Under the pieces are notes generated by a model. It worked only from the letters and a program-made list of their open reading frames with translations, was not told the origin of the DNA and did not search any database. A stretch of DNA of 43,878 nt from contig JAAEZO010000006.1 of NCBI GenBank assembly GCA_018222825.1, positions 1 to 43,878 of the forward strand, in the 5' to 3' direction. This DNA comes from Gammaproteobacteria bacterium. GTDB taxonomy: Bacteria; Pseudomonadota; Gammaproteobacteria; Enterobacterales; Aeromonadaceae. Shown here in pieces: positions 1 through 9,158 of this stretch. Each line of letters starts with the position of its first letter. Position 1 is the stretch's first letter. The position numbers were made by a program, and so were the translations under genes.

Positions 1-48
1 GAAACCTTTTATCGCCTGTTGCTGGCGGAAGAGCCATCATCACCATGA
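1..48 (+). CDS. ftsB: FtsB, C-terminal end (partial)
   Basis: The first 15 codons read [15 protein letters not shown] and end at TGA 46-48. The ETFYRL motif matches the C-terminal part of the divisome protein FtsB, which forms the FtsQLB complex in the inner membrane. ftsB directly precedes ispD in many gammaproteobacteria, and its stop overlaps the ispD start here (ATGA). Only the tail is present, so the call rests on the short motif and gene order. Confidence 0.75.
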   Translation, partial: ETFYRLLLAEEPSSP

Positions 49-737
49 TACCTGACCTGTCTTTTACCGCCGTGGTGCCTGCGGCCGGGATCGGCAGCCG
101 CATGGCGGCCGACATACCGAAACAATACCTGCCGCTGGGCGGCAGTACCGTGCTCGAGCAAACCCTGGCGCAGTTGCTGAATCATGCGGCCATCGCTCGT
201 ATTATCGTGGCCACCGCCGAGCGGGATCCCTGGTTTGAACGGCTGGCCATTGCCCGCCACCCTCGAGTGTTGCGGGTCATCGGCGGGCGCGAGCGGGCCG
301 ATTCGGTGCTTAATGCGCTGGCTCATGTAAAGACCGACTGGGTGCTGGTGCACGATGCGGCCCGGCCGTGTCTGCACCCGGCCGATCTCGACGCAGTACT
401 GGTCGCGGGGCAGCAGCCACACGGTGCCCTGCTGGCCAGCCGGGTGCGCGACACCATGAAACGGGGTGATGGCCTGGGTGCGGTCAGCAGCAGCGTGTCG
501 CGGGATGAACTCTGGCATGCGCTGACGCCCCAATGCTTTGCCACCGCGCCCCTGCAACTGGCGTTGAGTGCTTCATTGGCGGCTGGGGCTGTCATTACCG
601 ACGAGGCGTCCGCCATGGAGTGGGCCGGTTTTCATCCTCGCCTGGTGGAAGGGCGCGCCGACAATATCAAGATAACCCGCCCGGAAGACCTTGGCCTGGC
701 GGGCTTTTTTCTGCAGCAGATGAGCGAGAGCAAATGA
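45..737 (+). CDS. ispD: 2-C-methyl-D-erythritol 4-phosphate cytidylyltransferase
   Basis: This cytosolic enzyme transfers CMP from CTP to MEP, the third step of the non-mevalonate isoprenoid pathway. The 230-residue product has the N-terminal nucleotide-binding loop PAAGIGSRM followed by KQYLPLGG, the VHDAARPC motif near residue 105, and the C-terminal [10 protein letters not shown] and [10 protein letters not shown] segments typical of IspD. Length is close to the 225-236 residues usual for the family. The ATG overlaps the ftsB stop and the stop overlaps the first ATG of ispF, so translation is probably coupled. ispF, for a later step, follows directly. Identification is secure. Confidence 0.97.
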   Translation: MIPDLSFTAVVPAAGIGSRMAADIPKQYLPLGGSTVLEQTLAQLLNHAAIARIIVATAERDPWFERLAIARHPRVLRVIGGRERADSVLNALAHVKTDWVLVHDAARPCLHPADLDAVLVAGQQPHGALLASRVRDTMKRGDGLGAVSSSVSRDELWHALTPQCFATAPLQLALSASLAAGAVITDEASAMEWAGFHPRLVEGRADNIKITRPEDLGLAGFFLQQMSESK

Positions 738-1213
738 TGATGCGAATCGGGCACGGTTTTGACGTGCACAAGTTTGGTGGTCAGGGGCCCTGTATCCTGG
801 CCGGGGTGGCGGTGCCTTACGCCCAGGGGCTGCTGGCTCATTCCGACGGTGACGTGGTGCTGCATGCCCTGAGCGACGCTTTGCTCGGCGCCATCGGCGC
901 CGGCGATATCGGTCGCCACTTCCCGGATACCGATGCGGCCTATGCCGGCATCGACAGCCGAATCCTGCTGCGCGACGTGTTCGAACGGGTCAGACAGGCC
1001 GGCTTTACCCTGGGCAATGCGGACATTACCGTGCTGGCCCAGGCGCCCAAACTGGCGCCTTTCATCGAGGAAATGGTGGCCAATATCGCCGCCGATCTGC
1101 AGGCAGATCCCACCCTCATCAACGTCAAGGCCACCACCACCGAGCAGCTCGGTTTTGTGGGCCGTAAAGAAGGCATAGCGGCAGAAGCCGTGGTGCTACT
1201 GGTAACAGCATGA
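734..1213 (+). CDS. ispF: 2-C-methyl-D-erythritol 2,4-cyclodiphosphate synthase
   Basis: IspF cyclises CDP-ME 2-phosphate to MEcPP with loss of CMP in the non-mevalonate pathway. The protein shows the metal-binding GHGFDVH motif at the N terminus, [11 protein letters not shown], the IDSRILL segment and the C-terminal [19 protein letters not shown] signature. Three consecutive ATG codons lie at 734, 737 and 740. The third gives [10 protein letters not shown], which matches the usual family start, but 734 overlaps the ispD stop, so the exact start is uncertain by two codons. The product has about 157-159 residues, the normal length. An in-frame extension back to 533 lies inside ispD and is not real. 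Confidence 0.96.
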   Translation: MMMRIGHGFDVHKFGGQGPCILAGVAVPYAQGLLAHSDGDVVLHALSDALLGAIGAGDIGRHFPDTDAAYAGIDSRILLRDVFERVRQAGFTLGNADITVLAQAPKLAPFIEEMVANIAADLQADPTLINVKATTTEQLGFVGRKEGIAAEAVVLLVTA

Positions 1214-2250
1214 ACAACTGGCACTATCTGCACGGACAACCCGAATACCGCGGTCGCCTGAAGGCGGCTCCGGAAGATTTTATCGTACGCGAAGACCTGG
1301 GGTTTGGCCCCGGTGGCGAAGGCGAACATATACTGCTGCACATTCGCAAGCGCGGCCAGAATACCCAATGGGTGGCGCGCGAGCTGGCACGGCTGGCGGG
1401 TGTGACCCAGCGCGAGGTCACCTGGGCCGGGCTCAAGGATCGGCATGCGGTCACCGAGCAGTGGTTCGGGGTGCATTTGCCGGGTAAGGAAATGCCGGAC
1501 TTTTCGAGCCTCGAAAACGACGACGTGCAGATCCTGGCCATCGCCCGTCACAACAAGAAGCTGAAGACCGGTGCGCTCAAGGGTAACTGGTTCGAGCTCC
1601 GAATCACCGAGCTGGAAGGGCAGGGCGATCTGGAGTCTCGCCTGGCGGCCATTGCCGAACGCGGTGTGCCCAATTATTACGGCGACCAGCGTTTTGGCCG
1701 GGAGTTCGGTAACCTGGAGCAGGCCCGGGCCATGTTCAACGGTCGCCGGGTCAAGGATCGCAACAAGCGTTCTCTCTACCTGTCTTCTGCCCGCAGCTAC
1801 CTGTTCAACCTGGCCGCCAGCCACCGTCTGGCGGAAGGCCTGGGTGAACAACTGCAGGACGGCGACTGTGTGATGCTGTCGGGCACCCAGTCTTTCTTTA
1901 CCCTGGGCGAAGACAATCCGCTGGACGACGCCATGCAGGCCCGTTTTGACGAAGGCGATGTGCGCCTGAGTGCCCCGCTGTGGGGCCGTGGCCGGCTGGC
2001 GAGCAGTGGCAAACCCGGCGAGCTGGAACAGGCCGCGATTGCCGGACAGCAAGACTTGTGTGCGGGGCTGGAAGCCAATGGCCTCAAGCAGGAACGGCGT
2101 CCCTTGCTGCTCAAGCCCGAGCAGATGAGCTGGAGCCGGGAGGGCGACAGCCTCAAACTGTCGTTCTGGTTACCGGCAGGAAGCTACGCCACCAGCCTGG
2201 TGCGGGAATTGATCAAGGATAATGGAATCGATGAAGATACTGGTGAGTAA
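1210..2250 (+). CDS. truD: tRNA pseudouridine(13) synthase TruD
   Basis: TruD converts U13 of certain tRNAs, notably tRNA-Glu, to pseudouridine. The 346-residue product carries the family hallmark [14 protein letters not shown] near residues 76-89, which contains the catalytic Asp, and [10 protein letters not shown] around residue 155. A large internal insertion domain (about residues 160-300) is usual for this family. The ATG overlaps the ispF stop (ATGA at 1210) and the 3' end overlaps surE by about 20 bases. The order ispF-truD-surE-pcm is conserved across many gammaproteobacteria. Confidence 0.96.
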   Translation: MNNWHYLHGQPEYRGRLKAAPEDFIVREDLGFGPGGEGEHILLHIRKRGQNTQWVARELARLAGVTQREVTWAGLKDRHAVTEQWFGVHLPGKEMPDFSSLENDDVQILAIARHNKKLKTGALKGNWFELRITELEGQGDLESRLAAIAERGVPNYYGDQRFGREFGNLEQARAMFNGRRVKDRNKRSLYLSSARSYLFNLAASHRLAEGLGEQLQDGDCVMLSGTQSFFTLGEDNPLDDAMQARFDEGDVRLSAPLWGRGRLASSGKPGELEQAAIAGQQDLCAGLEANGLKQERRPLLLKPEQMSWSREGDSLKLSFWLPAGSYATSLVRELIKDNGIDEDTGE

Positions 2251-2977
2251 TGATGATGGTGTGAATGCCCTGGGCATTCGTACCCTGAGCCGGGCGCTGG
2301 CGGAATTTGCCGAAGTGGTGACGGTCGCGCCCGACCGTAACCGCAGCGGGGCCAGTCATTCCCTGACGCTGGAAGTGCCGCTGCGAGTCGACAAGCTGGA
2401 TGACAGTGGCTTCTACTCGGTCAAGGGCACGCCCACCGATTGTGTACACTGGGCGGTGAACAGCCTGCTTGATCCGGATCCGGACATGGTGGTGGCCGGT
2501 ATCAACCACGGTGCCAACCTCGGCGATGACGTTATCTACTCCGGCACGGTGGCGGCGGCCACCGAAGGGCGTCACCTGGGCTTGCCCTCGGTGGCGGTGT
2601 CGCTGTGTGGCGATCGCTATTTCGAGACCGCGGCCCATTATGCCAGCCTGCTGGTACAGGGGCTGCTGCGGGCGCCGCTGGCGTCCAACCAGATCCTGAA
2701 TGTAAACGTGCCCGACTTGCCCCTGGAAGAGATTCAGGGTATCAAAGTGACTCGTTTGGGTAATCGCCATCGCTGCGATGCCGTGCTGAAAGAGTACGAC
2801 CCCCGCGGCCGCCCCATTTACTGGATAGGGCCTCCCGGCGCCATTCAGGATGCGGGTGAAGGCACCGACTTCGATGCTGTGGAGCACGGCTATGTGTCGA
2901 TCACGCCGTTGACCATCGATATGACGGCTTATGCACAAATGGCGGCGCTGGCCAGCTGGATTAAAGAGGTGGAGTGA
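2231..2977 (+). CDS. surE: 5'/3'-nucleotidase SurE
   Basis: SurE is a metal-dependent nucleoside 5'- and 3'-monophosphate phosphatase linked to stationary-phase survival. The N terminus [16 protein letters not shown] holds the two adjacent metal-binding Asp residues. [20 protein letters not shown] and [19 protein letters not shown] are family signatures. I chose ATG 2231 because family members begin with M(K/R)I-L-SNDDG. An upstream ATG at 2222 would add three residues but leaves almost no space after the AAGGA at 2215-2219. The gene overlaps the end of truD. The product has 248 residues, close to the usual 250. Confidence 0.95.
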   Translation: MKILVSNDDGVNALGIRTLSRALAEFAEVVTVAPDRNRSGASHSLTLEVPLRVDKLDDSGFYSVKGTPTDCVHWAVNSLLDPDPDMVVAGINHGANLGDDVIYSGTVAAATEGRHLGLPSVAVSLCGDRYFETAAHYASLLVQGLLRAPLASNQILNVNVPDLPLEEIQGIKVTRLGNRHRCDAVLKEYDPRGRPIYWIGPPGAIQDAGEGTDFDAVEHGYVSITPLTIDMTAYAQMAALASWIKEVE

Positions 2978-2980
2978 CGG

Positions 2981-3607
2981 GTGCTCACGTTAGCGGGACA
3001 GCAACTCTATCATTTGCTGAAACAGCTTGGCATCAGCAACGAACGGGTGCTGAAGGCCATTGCCAGCTTGCCAAGAACCCAGTTCGTCGATGAGGCCATG
3101 GCCCACAAGGTCTGGGAAAACAGTGCCTTGCCTATTGGCTGTGGCCAGACTATTTCTCAGCCCTATATCGTCGCGCGAATGACGGAGCTGGTGCTGGCCC
3201 AGCAGCCCAAGCGGGTGCTGGAAGTGGGCACCGGATCGGGTTTTCAGACCGCGGTACTGGCGCAACTGGTAGAGCAGGTCTTTACCGTTGAGCGGATCAA
3301 GTCGCTGCAATATCAGGCCCGGCGTCGGTTACAGCGGCTGGACCTGCACAATGTGTCGACCAAGCATGGCGATGGTTGGCTGGGCTGGTCCAGCAAGGCG
3401 CCGTTTGACGCCATCATGGTGACGGCGGCGGCGCAGGAAACGCCCCAGGCGCTGTTGTCACAACTGGCGGATGGCGGACGCATGGTGATACCGGTGGGGC
3501 AGAGCCAGCAAGCGCTGTGGCTTTATCAACGTCATGGTGATCAATTTTCTCGTACCGAGCTGGAATCGGTGCGTTTTGTACCTTTGGTGAAGGGTGATCT
3601 TGAGTGA
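2981..3607 (+). CDS. pcm: Protein-L-isoaspartate O-methyltransferase
   Basis: PCMT methylates isoaspartyl residues in aged proteins using SAM. The 208-residue protein has the SAM-binding motif [18 protein letters not shown] near residues 77-94, an acidic post-I region (VFTVERI) and the downstream DAIMVTAAA and GGRMVIPVG motifs. It starts with GTG at 2981, three bases after the surE stop, and its stop overlaps the GTG start of yqaA. The surE-pcm-nlpD-rpoS order is the classical stationary-phase cluster of enterobacteria and relatives. Confidence 0.95.
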   Translation: MLTLAGQQLYHLLKQLGISNERVLKAIASLPRTQFVDEAMAHKVWENSALPIGCGQTISQPYIVARMTELVLAQQPKRVLEVGTGSGFQTAVLAQLVEQVFTVERIKSLQYQARRRLQRLDLHNVSTKHGDGWLGWSSKAPFDAIMVTAAAQETPQALLSQLADGGRMVIPVGQSQQALWLYQRHGDQFSRTELESVRFVPLVKGDLE

Positions 3608-4185
3608 AGATTTTTTCTCGGTTGTATCGGCAGGTCATGATGTGGGCCATGCATCGGCATGCGCCGGTTTATTTGTCTTTGAACAGTTTTGTGGAGTCCA
3701 TCTTCTGGCCGGTGCCGGTGGATGTAATGCTGGCTCCCATGGCCTTGTCTAAGCCGGAACGAGCCTGGCATTATGCCGCTCTCGCCACCTTCTTCTCGGT
3801 ACTGGGTGCGGCTTTCGGTTACCTGCTGGGCTACGCCCTGTGGGAGCCGGTGGTGCAGCCCTTTATTGCGACCATGGGTTACGAAGGCAAGATGGCCATC
3901 GCCCAGCAGTGGTTTGATGAATGGGGTATCTGGGTGATTTTCATCGCCAGCTTTACTCCCATCCCCTACAAGGTGTTTACAGTCACCGCCGGCCTGCTGC
4001 AGATGGCCTTTCTGCCTTTTCTGCTGATCTCGCTGGTCGGACGGGGTCTGCGCTTTTTCCTGGTCTCGGGCCTGATGGTGTGGGGCGGGGTCAGAATGGA
4101 GCGTAAGCTGATTCAGTATATCGACCTCCTCGGTTGGCTGTGCCTGGCGGCGGCAGTGGTGGCCTATCTGTTGCTGAGAAACTGA
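3604..4185 (+). CDS. yqaA: YqaA family DedA-like inner membrane protein
   Basis: This 193-residue hydrophobic protein belongs to the SNARE-associated/DedA superfamily (YqaA branch). It has several predicted membrane segments, with a re-entrant-like [10 protein letters not shown] region and the conserved [18 protein letters not shown] motif near residues 115-132. DedA-family proteins are associated with envelope integrity and, in some members, undecaprenyl-phosphate or lipid translocation; the substrate of YqaA is not established. The start is GTG at 3604, overlapping the pcm stop (GTGA), and the stop overlaps the nlpD ATG. Insertion of yqaA between pcm and nlpD is common in Vibrionales and Aeromonadales. 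Confidence 0.9.
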   Translation: MKIFSRLYRQVMMWAMHRHAPVYLSLNSFVESIFWPVPVDVMLAPMALSKPERAWHYAALATFFSVLGAAFGYLLGYALWEPVVQPFIATMGYEGKMAIAQQWFDEWGIWVIFIASFTPIPYKVFTVTAGLLQMAFLPFLLISLVGRGLRFFLVSGLMVWGGVRMERKLIQYIDLLGWLCLAAAVVAYLLLRN

Positions 4186-5180
4186 TGCAACGGCGGAGCG
4201 GCATATTCAGACTGGCGTGTTTCAACCTGATGTTGATCACCCTGTTGACGGCTTGCTCCGCCAATCGCCCGGCGCCGGTGGTGGGGGTGCATGCCCGTGG
4301 CCAGATCAAGGCCAACGGTCGCCATTATGTGGTGGTCAAGGGCGACACCCTGTATTCCATCGCCTGGCAGGCCGGTACCGATGTGCCCACCCTGGCACGA
4401 CATAATCGCATTCCGGCACCTTACGCCATTTATCCCGGCCAGACCCTGCGGCTGGATGTGCCCGGTGCTGCTCGAGCTCAGTATCGGGTGCGCCGGGGCG
4501 ATACCCTCAATACCATAGCGCGCCGCACCGGCCACGGGGTGGCCGATCTGGCGACCCTCAACGGTCTTAAACCGCCTTATCGCATCTATGTCGGTCAGAC
4601 TCTGGCATTGCGCGGCGTTTTTGCTTCGGCCGGAAGCGGGCGGGCGGCAGCCAAAACAACGCCTCGTCCCGCCACGAAAAAGCCCAGTTCCAAGCCGGCG
4701 GCAACCGCTGGTACGAGCACTCGAGCAAAAGTAACCAAGCCTCTTGCACCCGCTCCGGGAAAAGCATACGCTGGAACAGGAGTACAAAAAAACGCCGCTG
4801 TCAATGCCACCACTGCCTGGAAATGGCCAACCGCAGGTCCGGTGATTACCGGGTTTTCGCTGGCCGAGACCGGTAATAAAGGCATCGATATCAGGGGTAA
4901 AAGGGGTCAGGCCATCAAGTCGGCCGCCGCAGGCAAGGTTGTTTACGCAGGGAATGCGCTACGTGGTTACGGCAACCTGATCATCATCAAACACAACGAT
5001 GATTACTTGTCGGCCTACGCTCACAATGAAGTGCTTCGGGTCAAGGAGCAGCAAACGGTGAGTGCCGGTCAGCACATAGCGGATATGGGCAGTAGTGATA
5101 CCACCGATGTGCGCTTGCATTTCGAAATCCGGTATCAGGGATCTTCGGTTAATCCGATGAAATATCTGCCAAAGCGATAG
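4185..5180 (+). CDS. nlpD: NlpD, LysM/LytM murein hydrolase activator lipoprotein
   Basis: NlpD is an outer-membrane lipoprotein that activates amidase AmiC during cell separation. From ATG 4185 (sharing a base with the yqaA stop, TGATG) the 331-residue protein has a signal peptide ending in lipobox LTAC with Cys 24. Two LysM repeats follow (about residues 47-90 and 97-140, both with GDTL and PGQ or VGQTL), then a Pro/Ala/Lys/Thr-rich linker and a C-terminal LytM/M23 domain from about residue 215. The LytM domain has NKGIDI where active M23 peptidases have a zinc-binding His-x3-Asp, and it ends in RLHFEIRYQGSSVNPMKYL. This degeneration is expected for an activator. Longer in-frame starts lie inside yqaA. 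In enterobacteria the main rpoS promoter lies within nlpD. Confidence 0.95.
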   Translation: MQRRSGIFRLACFNLMLITLLTACSANRPAPVVGVHARGQIKANGRHYVVVKGDTLYSIAWQAGTDVPTLARHNRIPAPYAIYPGQTLRLDVPGAARAQYRVRRGDTLNTIARRTGHGVADLATLNGLKPPYRIYVGQTLALRGVFASAGSGRAAAKTTPRPATKKPSSKPAATAGTSTRAKVTKPLAPAPGKAYAGTGVQKNAAVNATTAWKWPTAGPVITGFSLAETGNKGIDIRGKRGQAIKSAAAGKVVYAGNALRGYGNLIIIKHNDDYLSAYAHNEVLRVKEQQTVSAGQHIADMGSSDTTDVRLHFEIRYQGSSVNPMKYLPKR

Positions 5181-5222
5181 ATTCCGGGAAACAGGTAGTA
5201 CCCGGATTTAGGGAGAACTGCC

Positions 5223-6194
5223 ATGAGCCAGAGTAAAAAGAACACCCACCATGATGAGGTGGACTTGAATACCGAGACTGAACAGGATGTCATGACCGGT
5301 AGCGATGAAAAGGACAGTATTCAGGAAGAAGAAGCCCTCAAGGTACCCAGCGCTCGCACGCTGGATGTTACCCAGCTTTATCTGGGAGAAATCGGCTTTT
5401 CTCCCCTGCTGACGGCAGAGGAAGAAGTGCTCTATTCCCGCCGCGCACTGCGAGGTGATTTGATTGCCCGCAAGCGGATGATCGAGTCCAACCTGCGGCT
5501 GGTGGTCAAAATATCCCGCCGCTACAACAATCGGGGCCTGGCGCTGCTGGACCTGATTGAAGAGGGCAACCTCGGTCTGATCCGCGCCGTCGAAAAATTC
5601 GATCCCGAGCGTGGTTTTCGTTTCTCGACCTATGCCACCTGGTGGATTCGCCAGACCATAGAGCGGGCCATCATGAACCAGACCCGCACCATTCGCTTGC
5701 CCATTCACGTGGTCAAGGAACTCAACGTTTATCTGCGTACCGCCCGCGAGCTGGCTCATCGGCTCGATCATGAACCCACCGCCGAAGAAATTGCCGACGC
5801 CCTCGACAAGCCGGTGGAAGATGTTTCCCGCATGCTCAAGCTGAATGAAAAAATCAGCTCGGTCGATACCCCCATCGGCGGGGATGGCGACAAGGCGTTG
5901 CTCGATGTGATCACCGACGAGAATGATCTGGATCCGGAAACCGAAATTCAGGATGACGACATTCGTCTGAGCCTGGTGCGCTGGTTGGAAGAACTCAACC
6001 CCAAGCAACGGGAAGTGCTGGCGCGCCGTTTCGGCCTGCTCGGTTACGAAGCTTCGACGCTGGAAGATGTGGGCAGAGAGATAGGCCTGACCCGGGAACG
6101 GGTACGGCAGATTCAGGTGGAAGCCCTGCGCCGTTTGAAGGAAGTGCTTACCCAGCAGGGACTGTCGATCGATACCCTGTTCTACAGCGATTAA
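5223..6194 (+). CDS. rpoS: RNA polymerase sigma factor RpoS
   Basis: RpoS (sigma-38) directs transcription of the general stress and stationary-phase regulon. The 323-residue protein has region 1.2 ([21 protein letters not shown]), region 2 with [18 protein letters not shown], region 3 ([11 protein letters not shown]) and the region 4 helix-turn-helix [18 protein letters not shown]. The initiating ATG follows a good AGGGAGAA ribosome-binding site at about 5210-5217. An acidic N-terminal extension (residues 1-45) is usual in this family. The 42-base gap after nlpD has no terminator. A strong bidirectional terminator follows the gene. Confidence 0.97.
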   Translation: MSQSKKNTHHDEVDLNTETEQDVMTGSDEKDSIQEEEALKVPSARTLDVTQLYLGEIGFSPLLTAEEEVLYSRRALRGDLIARKRMIESNLRLVVKISRRYNNRGLALLDLIEEGNLGLIRAVEKFDPERGFRFSTYATWWIRQTIERAIMNQTRTIRLPIHVVKELNVYLRTARELAHRLDHEPTAEEIADALDKPVEDVSRMLKLNEKISSVDTPIGGDGDKALLDVITDENDLDPETEIQDDDIRLSLVRWLEELNPKQREVLARRFGLLGYEASTLEDVGREIGLTRERVRQIQVEALRRLKEVLTQQGLSIDTLFYSD

Positions 6195-6236
6195 TCGCTG
6201 ACGTGCTGGAGTAGATGCAAGCCATCGGCGGTAACT

Positions 6237-6280
6237 AAAAACGCGGCTGCAGACCCATAAGGTCTGCAGCCGCGTTTTTT
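6237..6280. terminator. Bidirectional rho-independent terminator between rpoS and mutS
   Basis: A near-perfect palindrome has arms ACGCGGCTGCAGACC (6241-6255) and its exact complement (6261-6275) around a 5-base loop. It is flanked by A-runs upstream and T-runs downstream, so it can end both rpoS (+) and mutS (-) transcripts. Confidence 0.93.
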
Positions 6281-6302
6281 ATAACGGCGCGCCGGTAATG
6301 CC

Positions 6303-8927
6303 TTACCGCTCCGTTTGACGCGCCTGTTTCAGTTGATACAGCAGCGTCAATGCCTGGCGGGGGCTGAGTTCGTCCGGGTCCAGCTCGTCGAGCATCATCA
6401 GTGCCGGATCCGGCTCGTCTGCGGTGTCTAACAGCGGCAGCGACGACTGCGGATCATCATGTTGCGCCGGGAGCGGATTGGCGGCTGCGTTTTGACGTTG
6501 TTGCGCCTTCTCCCTAGGCCGATGACCACTTTCCAGCTCGGCCAGCTTCTGCCGGGCCAGGGTCAGCACCGCTTTCGGTACCCCGGCGAGGGCGGCGACC
6601 TGCAAGCCGTAAGAGCGGCTGGCCGCACCTTCCTGTACCGCATGCATAAAGGCGATGGTGTCGCCATGCTCTACCGCATCCAGATGCACGTTGGCCACCT
6701 CGGGCCACAAGCCCGCCAGCTCGGTCAGTTCAAAGTAATGGGTCGCGAACAGGGTATAGGCATGCAGTCGGTTGGCCAGCGCGTCGGCGCAGGACCAGGC
6801 CAGCGCCAGACCGTCGTAGGTGCTGGTGCCGCGACCGATTTCATCCATCAATACCAGACTGTGACGGCTGGCGTTGTTGAGAATATTGGCGGTTTCGGTC
6901 ATTTCGACCATGAAGGTGGAGCGGCCCGAGGCCAGATCGTCCGAGGCGCCGATACGGGTAAAAATACGGTCAACCTTGCCGATACGGGCGCGCTGGGCCG
7001 GTACGAAAGAGCCGATGTAAGCCATCAGCACGATCAGTGCCGTTTGCCGCATATAGGTGGATTTACCCCCCATGTTCGGCCCGGTGATCACCAGCATCTT
7101 GCGTTGCTGTGACATCGACAGCGGGTTGGCGATAAAGGGATCGGTCATCACCTGCTCGACGACCGGATGGCGACCTTCTTCTATATCGATTACCTCGTCA
7201 CCGGTCAGTTGCGGGCGGCAGTAATTCAGGCTTTCGGCCCGCTCGGCCAGGTTGGCGAACACATCCAGCTGGGCCAGGGCGATGGCACTGTGCTGCAACG
7301 GCTGCAATTGTTCCAGCAAGCGATCCAGCAACGCCTCGTACAGTTTCTTTTCCAGCGCCAGGCCCTTGCTCTGGGCGTTGAGCACCTTGTCTTCGTACTC
7401 TTTCAATTCGGGAATGAGGTAGCGTTCGTTGTTCTTCAGGGTCTGGCGACGCACATAATGCACCGGCACCAGATGGGCACTGGCCCGGCTGACCTCGATG
7501 TAAAAGCCATGCACCCGGTTGTAGGCCACCTTGAGGGTGGAGATGCCGGTGGCGGCTTTCTCGCGAGCTTCCAGCTCTTCCAGATAACGGTGAGCCCCGG
7601 CGGCCAGCTCGCGCAGCTCGTCCAGCTCGGGGCTGAAACCATCGCGAATAACGCCACCGTCGCGGATCAGCACCGGCGGGGTATCGACCACCGCCTGCTC
7701 CAGCAGCTCGGCCAGATCCGGAAATTGACCGATACGCGCGGCCAGAGCATCCAGGCAGGAAGGGGTGACTTCGCTCACCATGGCCTGAATGTCGGGCAGC
7801 ACCTGCAATGCCGAGCGCAGCCGGCTCAGATCCCGGGGGCGGGCCGAGCGCAACGCCAGTCGTGCCAGCACCCGCTCCATGTCTCCGACCTGCCGCAGGG
7901 GCTGGCGCAGATCTTCATGGCGGCCCTGCTCCATCAACAGGGCAATCATGTCCTGACGGCGGCTCAGATCCTCGATATCGCGGCTGGGCTGGTGGATCCA
8001 ACGCTTGAGCAGGCGGCTGCCCATGGGGGTGGCGGTATTGTCCAGCACCTCGGCCAGGGTGTTTTCCATGGTGCCGGACAGATTCAGCGTCAGTTCCAGA
8101 TTGCGGCGGGTGGCGGCGTCCATGATCACCATGTCCTGACTGCGTTCCAGGCTGACGCTGCCGATGTGGGGCAGGGCGGTGCGCTGGGTGTCTTTTACAT
8201 ATTGCAGCAGGCAACCGGCGGCACACAGCGCTGTGGTGGACTGCTCGACGCCGAAGCCCACCAGATCCCGGGTGCCGAATTGCTGGCACAGCAGGTGACG
8301 AGCGGTGCCCAGATCGAACTCCCATTCCGGGCGGCGGCGCAGCCCCTTGCGTTGCTCGATAAGCGCATACCAGTGAAAGCCTTCCGGATACAGCAGCTCG
8401 GCGGGCTGGGTGCGCTGCAGCTCGGCGACCAGCGCCTCTTCGGTGTCGAACTGGTTGAGCACGAAGCGGCCGGTGCTGACATCGATGATGCCGTAACCGA
8501 ATTGCTGACCATCGTGATACACCGCCGCCAGGCAGTTATCCTGCCGGTCGGCCAGCAGCGCCTCGTCCGACAGGGTGCCGGGAGTAATAATCCGTACCAC
8601 CTGGCGTTCCACCGGCCCCTTGCTGGTAGCCGGATCGCCAATCTGCTCGCAGATGGCCACCGATTCGCCCATCTGTACCAGCCGCGCCAGATAGTTTTCG
8701 GCCGCATGATGGGGCACCCCCGCCATGGGAATGGCGTTGCCGCCCGATTTGCCGCGCTTGGTCAGGGAAATATCCAGCAGGCGCGAGGCTTTCTTGGCAT
8801 CGTCATAGAACAGCTCATAAAAATCTCCCATGCGATAGAACAGCAGAATGTCCGGATGCTGTGCCTTCAGTGCCAGGTACTGCTGCATCATAGGTGTGTG
8901 TTGTTGATCTAACTCTTTAGTTTTCAC
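6303..8927 (-). CDS. mutS: DNA mismatch repair protein MutS (5' end replaced by element insertion)
   Basis: MutS recognises mismatches and starts methyl-directed repair with MutL. The 874-residue protein has the mismatch-binding GDFYELF motif (Phe36-x-Glu38), the Walker A loop [15 protein letters not shown] near residue 617, and [12 protein letters not shown] downstream. The start is GTG at 8927: an in-frame TGA lies immediately upstream and the next Met pair is in HTPMMQQ. Codons 2-9 (KTKELDQQ) are AT-rich, unlike the GC-rich remainder, and come from the integrated element. The original start (MNQDNTQHTPMM) is displaced to 28714. Full function is expected, because the residues before HTPMM are variable among MutS proteins, but promoter and translation initiation are now element-borne. 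Confidence 0.97.
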   Translation of the reverse strand: MKTKELDQQHTPMMQQYLALKAQHPDILLFYRMGDFYELFYDDAKKASRLLDISLTKRGKSGGNAIPMAGVPHHAAENYLARLVQMGESVAICEQIGDPATSKGPVERQVVRIITPGTLSDEALLADRQDNCLAAVYHDGQQFGYGIIDVSTGRFVLNQFDTEEALVAELQRTQPAELLYPEGFHWYALIEQRKGLRRRPEWEFDLGTARHLLCQQFGTRDLVGFGVEQSTTALCAAGCLLQYVKDTQRTALPHIGSVSLERSQDMVIMDAATRRNLELTLNLSGTMENTLAEVLDNTATPMGSRLLKRWIHQPSRDIEDLSRRQDMIALLMEQGRHEDLRQPLRQVGDMERVLARLALRSARPRDLSRLRSALQVLPDIQAMVSEVTPSCLDALAARIGQFPDLAELLEQAVVDTPPVLIRDGGVIRDGFSPELDELRELAAGAHRYLEELEAREKAATGISTLKVAYNRVHGFYIEVSRASAHLVPVHYVRRQTLKNNERYLIPELKEYEDKVLNAQSKGLALEKKLYEALLDRLLEQLQPLQHSAIALAQLDVFANLAERAESLNYCRPQLTGDEVIDIEEGRHPVVEQVMTDPFIANPLSMSQQRKMLVITGPNMGGKSTYMRQTALIVLMAYIGSFVPAQRARIGKVDRIFTRIGASDDLASGRSTFMVEMTETANILNNASRHSLVLMDEIGRGTSTYDGLALAWSCADALANRLHAYTLFATHYFELTELAGLWPEVANVHLDAVEHGDTIAFMHAVQEGAASRSYGLQVAALAGVPKAVLTLARQKLAELESGHRPREKAQQRQNAAANPLPAQHDDPQSSLPLLDTADEPDPALMMLDELDPDELSPRQALTLLYQLKQARQTER
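8880..8903. other. attL: left attachment site inside the mutS 5' coding end
   Basis: This 24-base segment matches 28673-28696 at 20 of 24 positions, with an exact 8-base core TGCATCAT (8884-8891) that lies over the mutS ATG-ATG (Met-Met) codons. The AT-rich first codons of mutS and the intergenic region begin immediately to the right. Exact crossover bases within or next to the core cannot be fixed by eye. Confidence 0.85.
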
Positions 8928-9013
8928 TCACTTAACCACCGTTAGTATATGTTTATAAAGAGATTTTATAATATTTGGTTTCTCAAGTCGTCTCATGATG
9001 TGTCAGCTGATAT

Positions 9014-9047
9014 CACTAAAACCTATGTTTTAATATAGGTTTTAGTG
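9014..9047. repeat. Perfect 13-bp inverted repeat between mutS and integrase
   Basis: CACTAAAACCTAT (9014-9026) and its exact reverse complement (9035-9047) flank the 8-base spacer GTTTTAAT. It lies in the 231-base gap between the mutS start and the integrase. No T-run follows on either strand that would make it an obvious terminator. It could be an operator for int or mutS transcription or a recombination accessory site. A second, shorter inverted repeat (TGTACG/CGTACA) lies at 9053-9071. Confidence 0.75.
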
Positions 9048-9158
9048 TAGGTTGTACGTGTCATCCGTACACGCTATAGAAGAATACAAAGCGCAAGGTG
9101 AGCGGCTCGGCTTATTAGATGGTGGCCTAACAGAACAGAGCTAATAGGAGATTGTGAG

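Noticed and set aside
4185-5180. NlpD as an active M23 endopeptidase
   Set aside because: The LytM domain lacks the usual zinc-binding residues (NKGIDI instead of a His-containing motif), as in known activator-type NlpD proteins.
7167-8912. 581-codon open frame antisense to mutS
   Set aside because: It lies entirely within the well-supported mutS gene. Long antisense frames are expected in GC-rich coding sequence, and the translation has no domain-like features.
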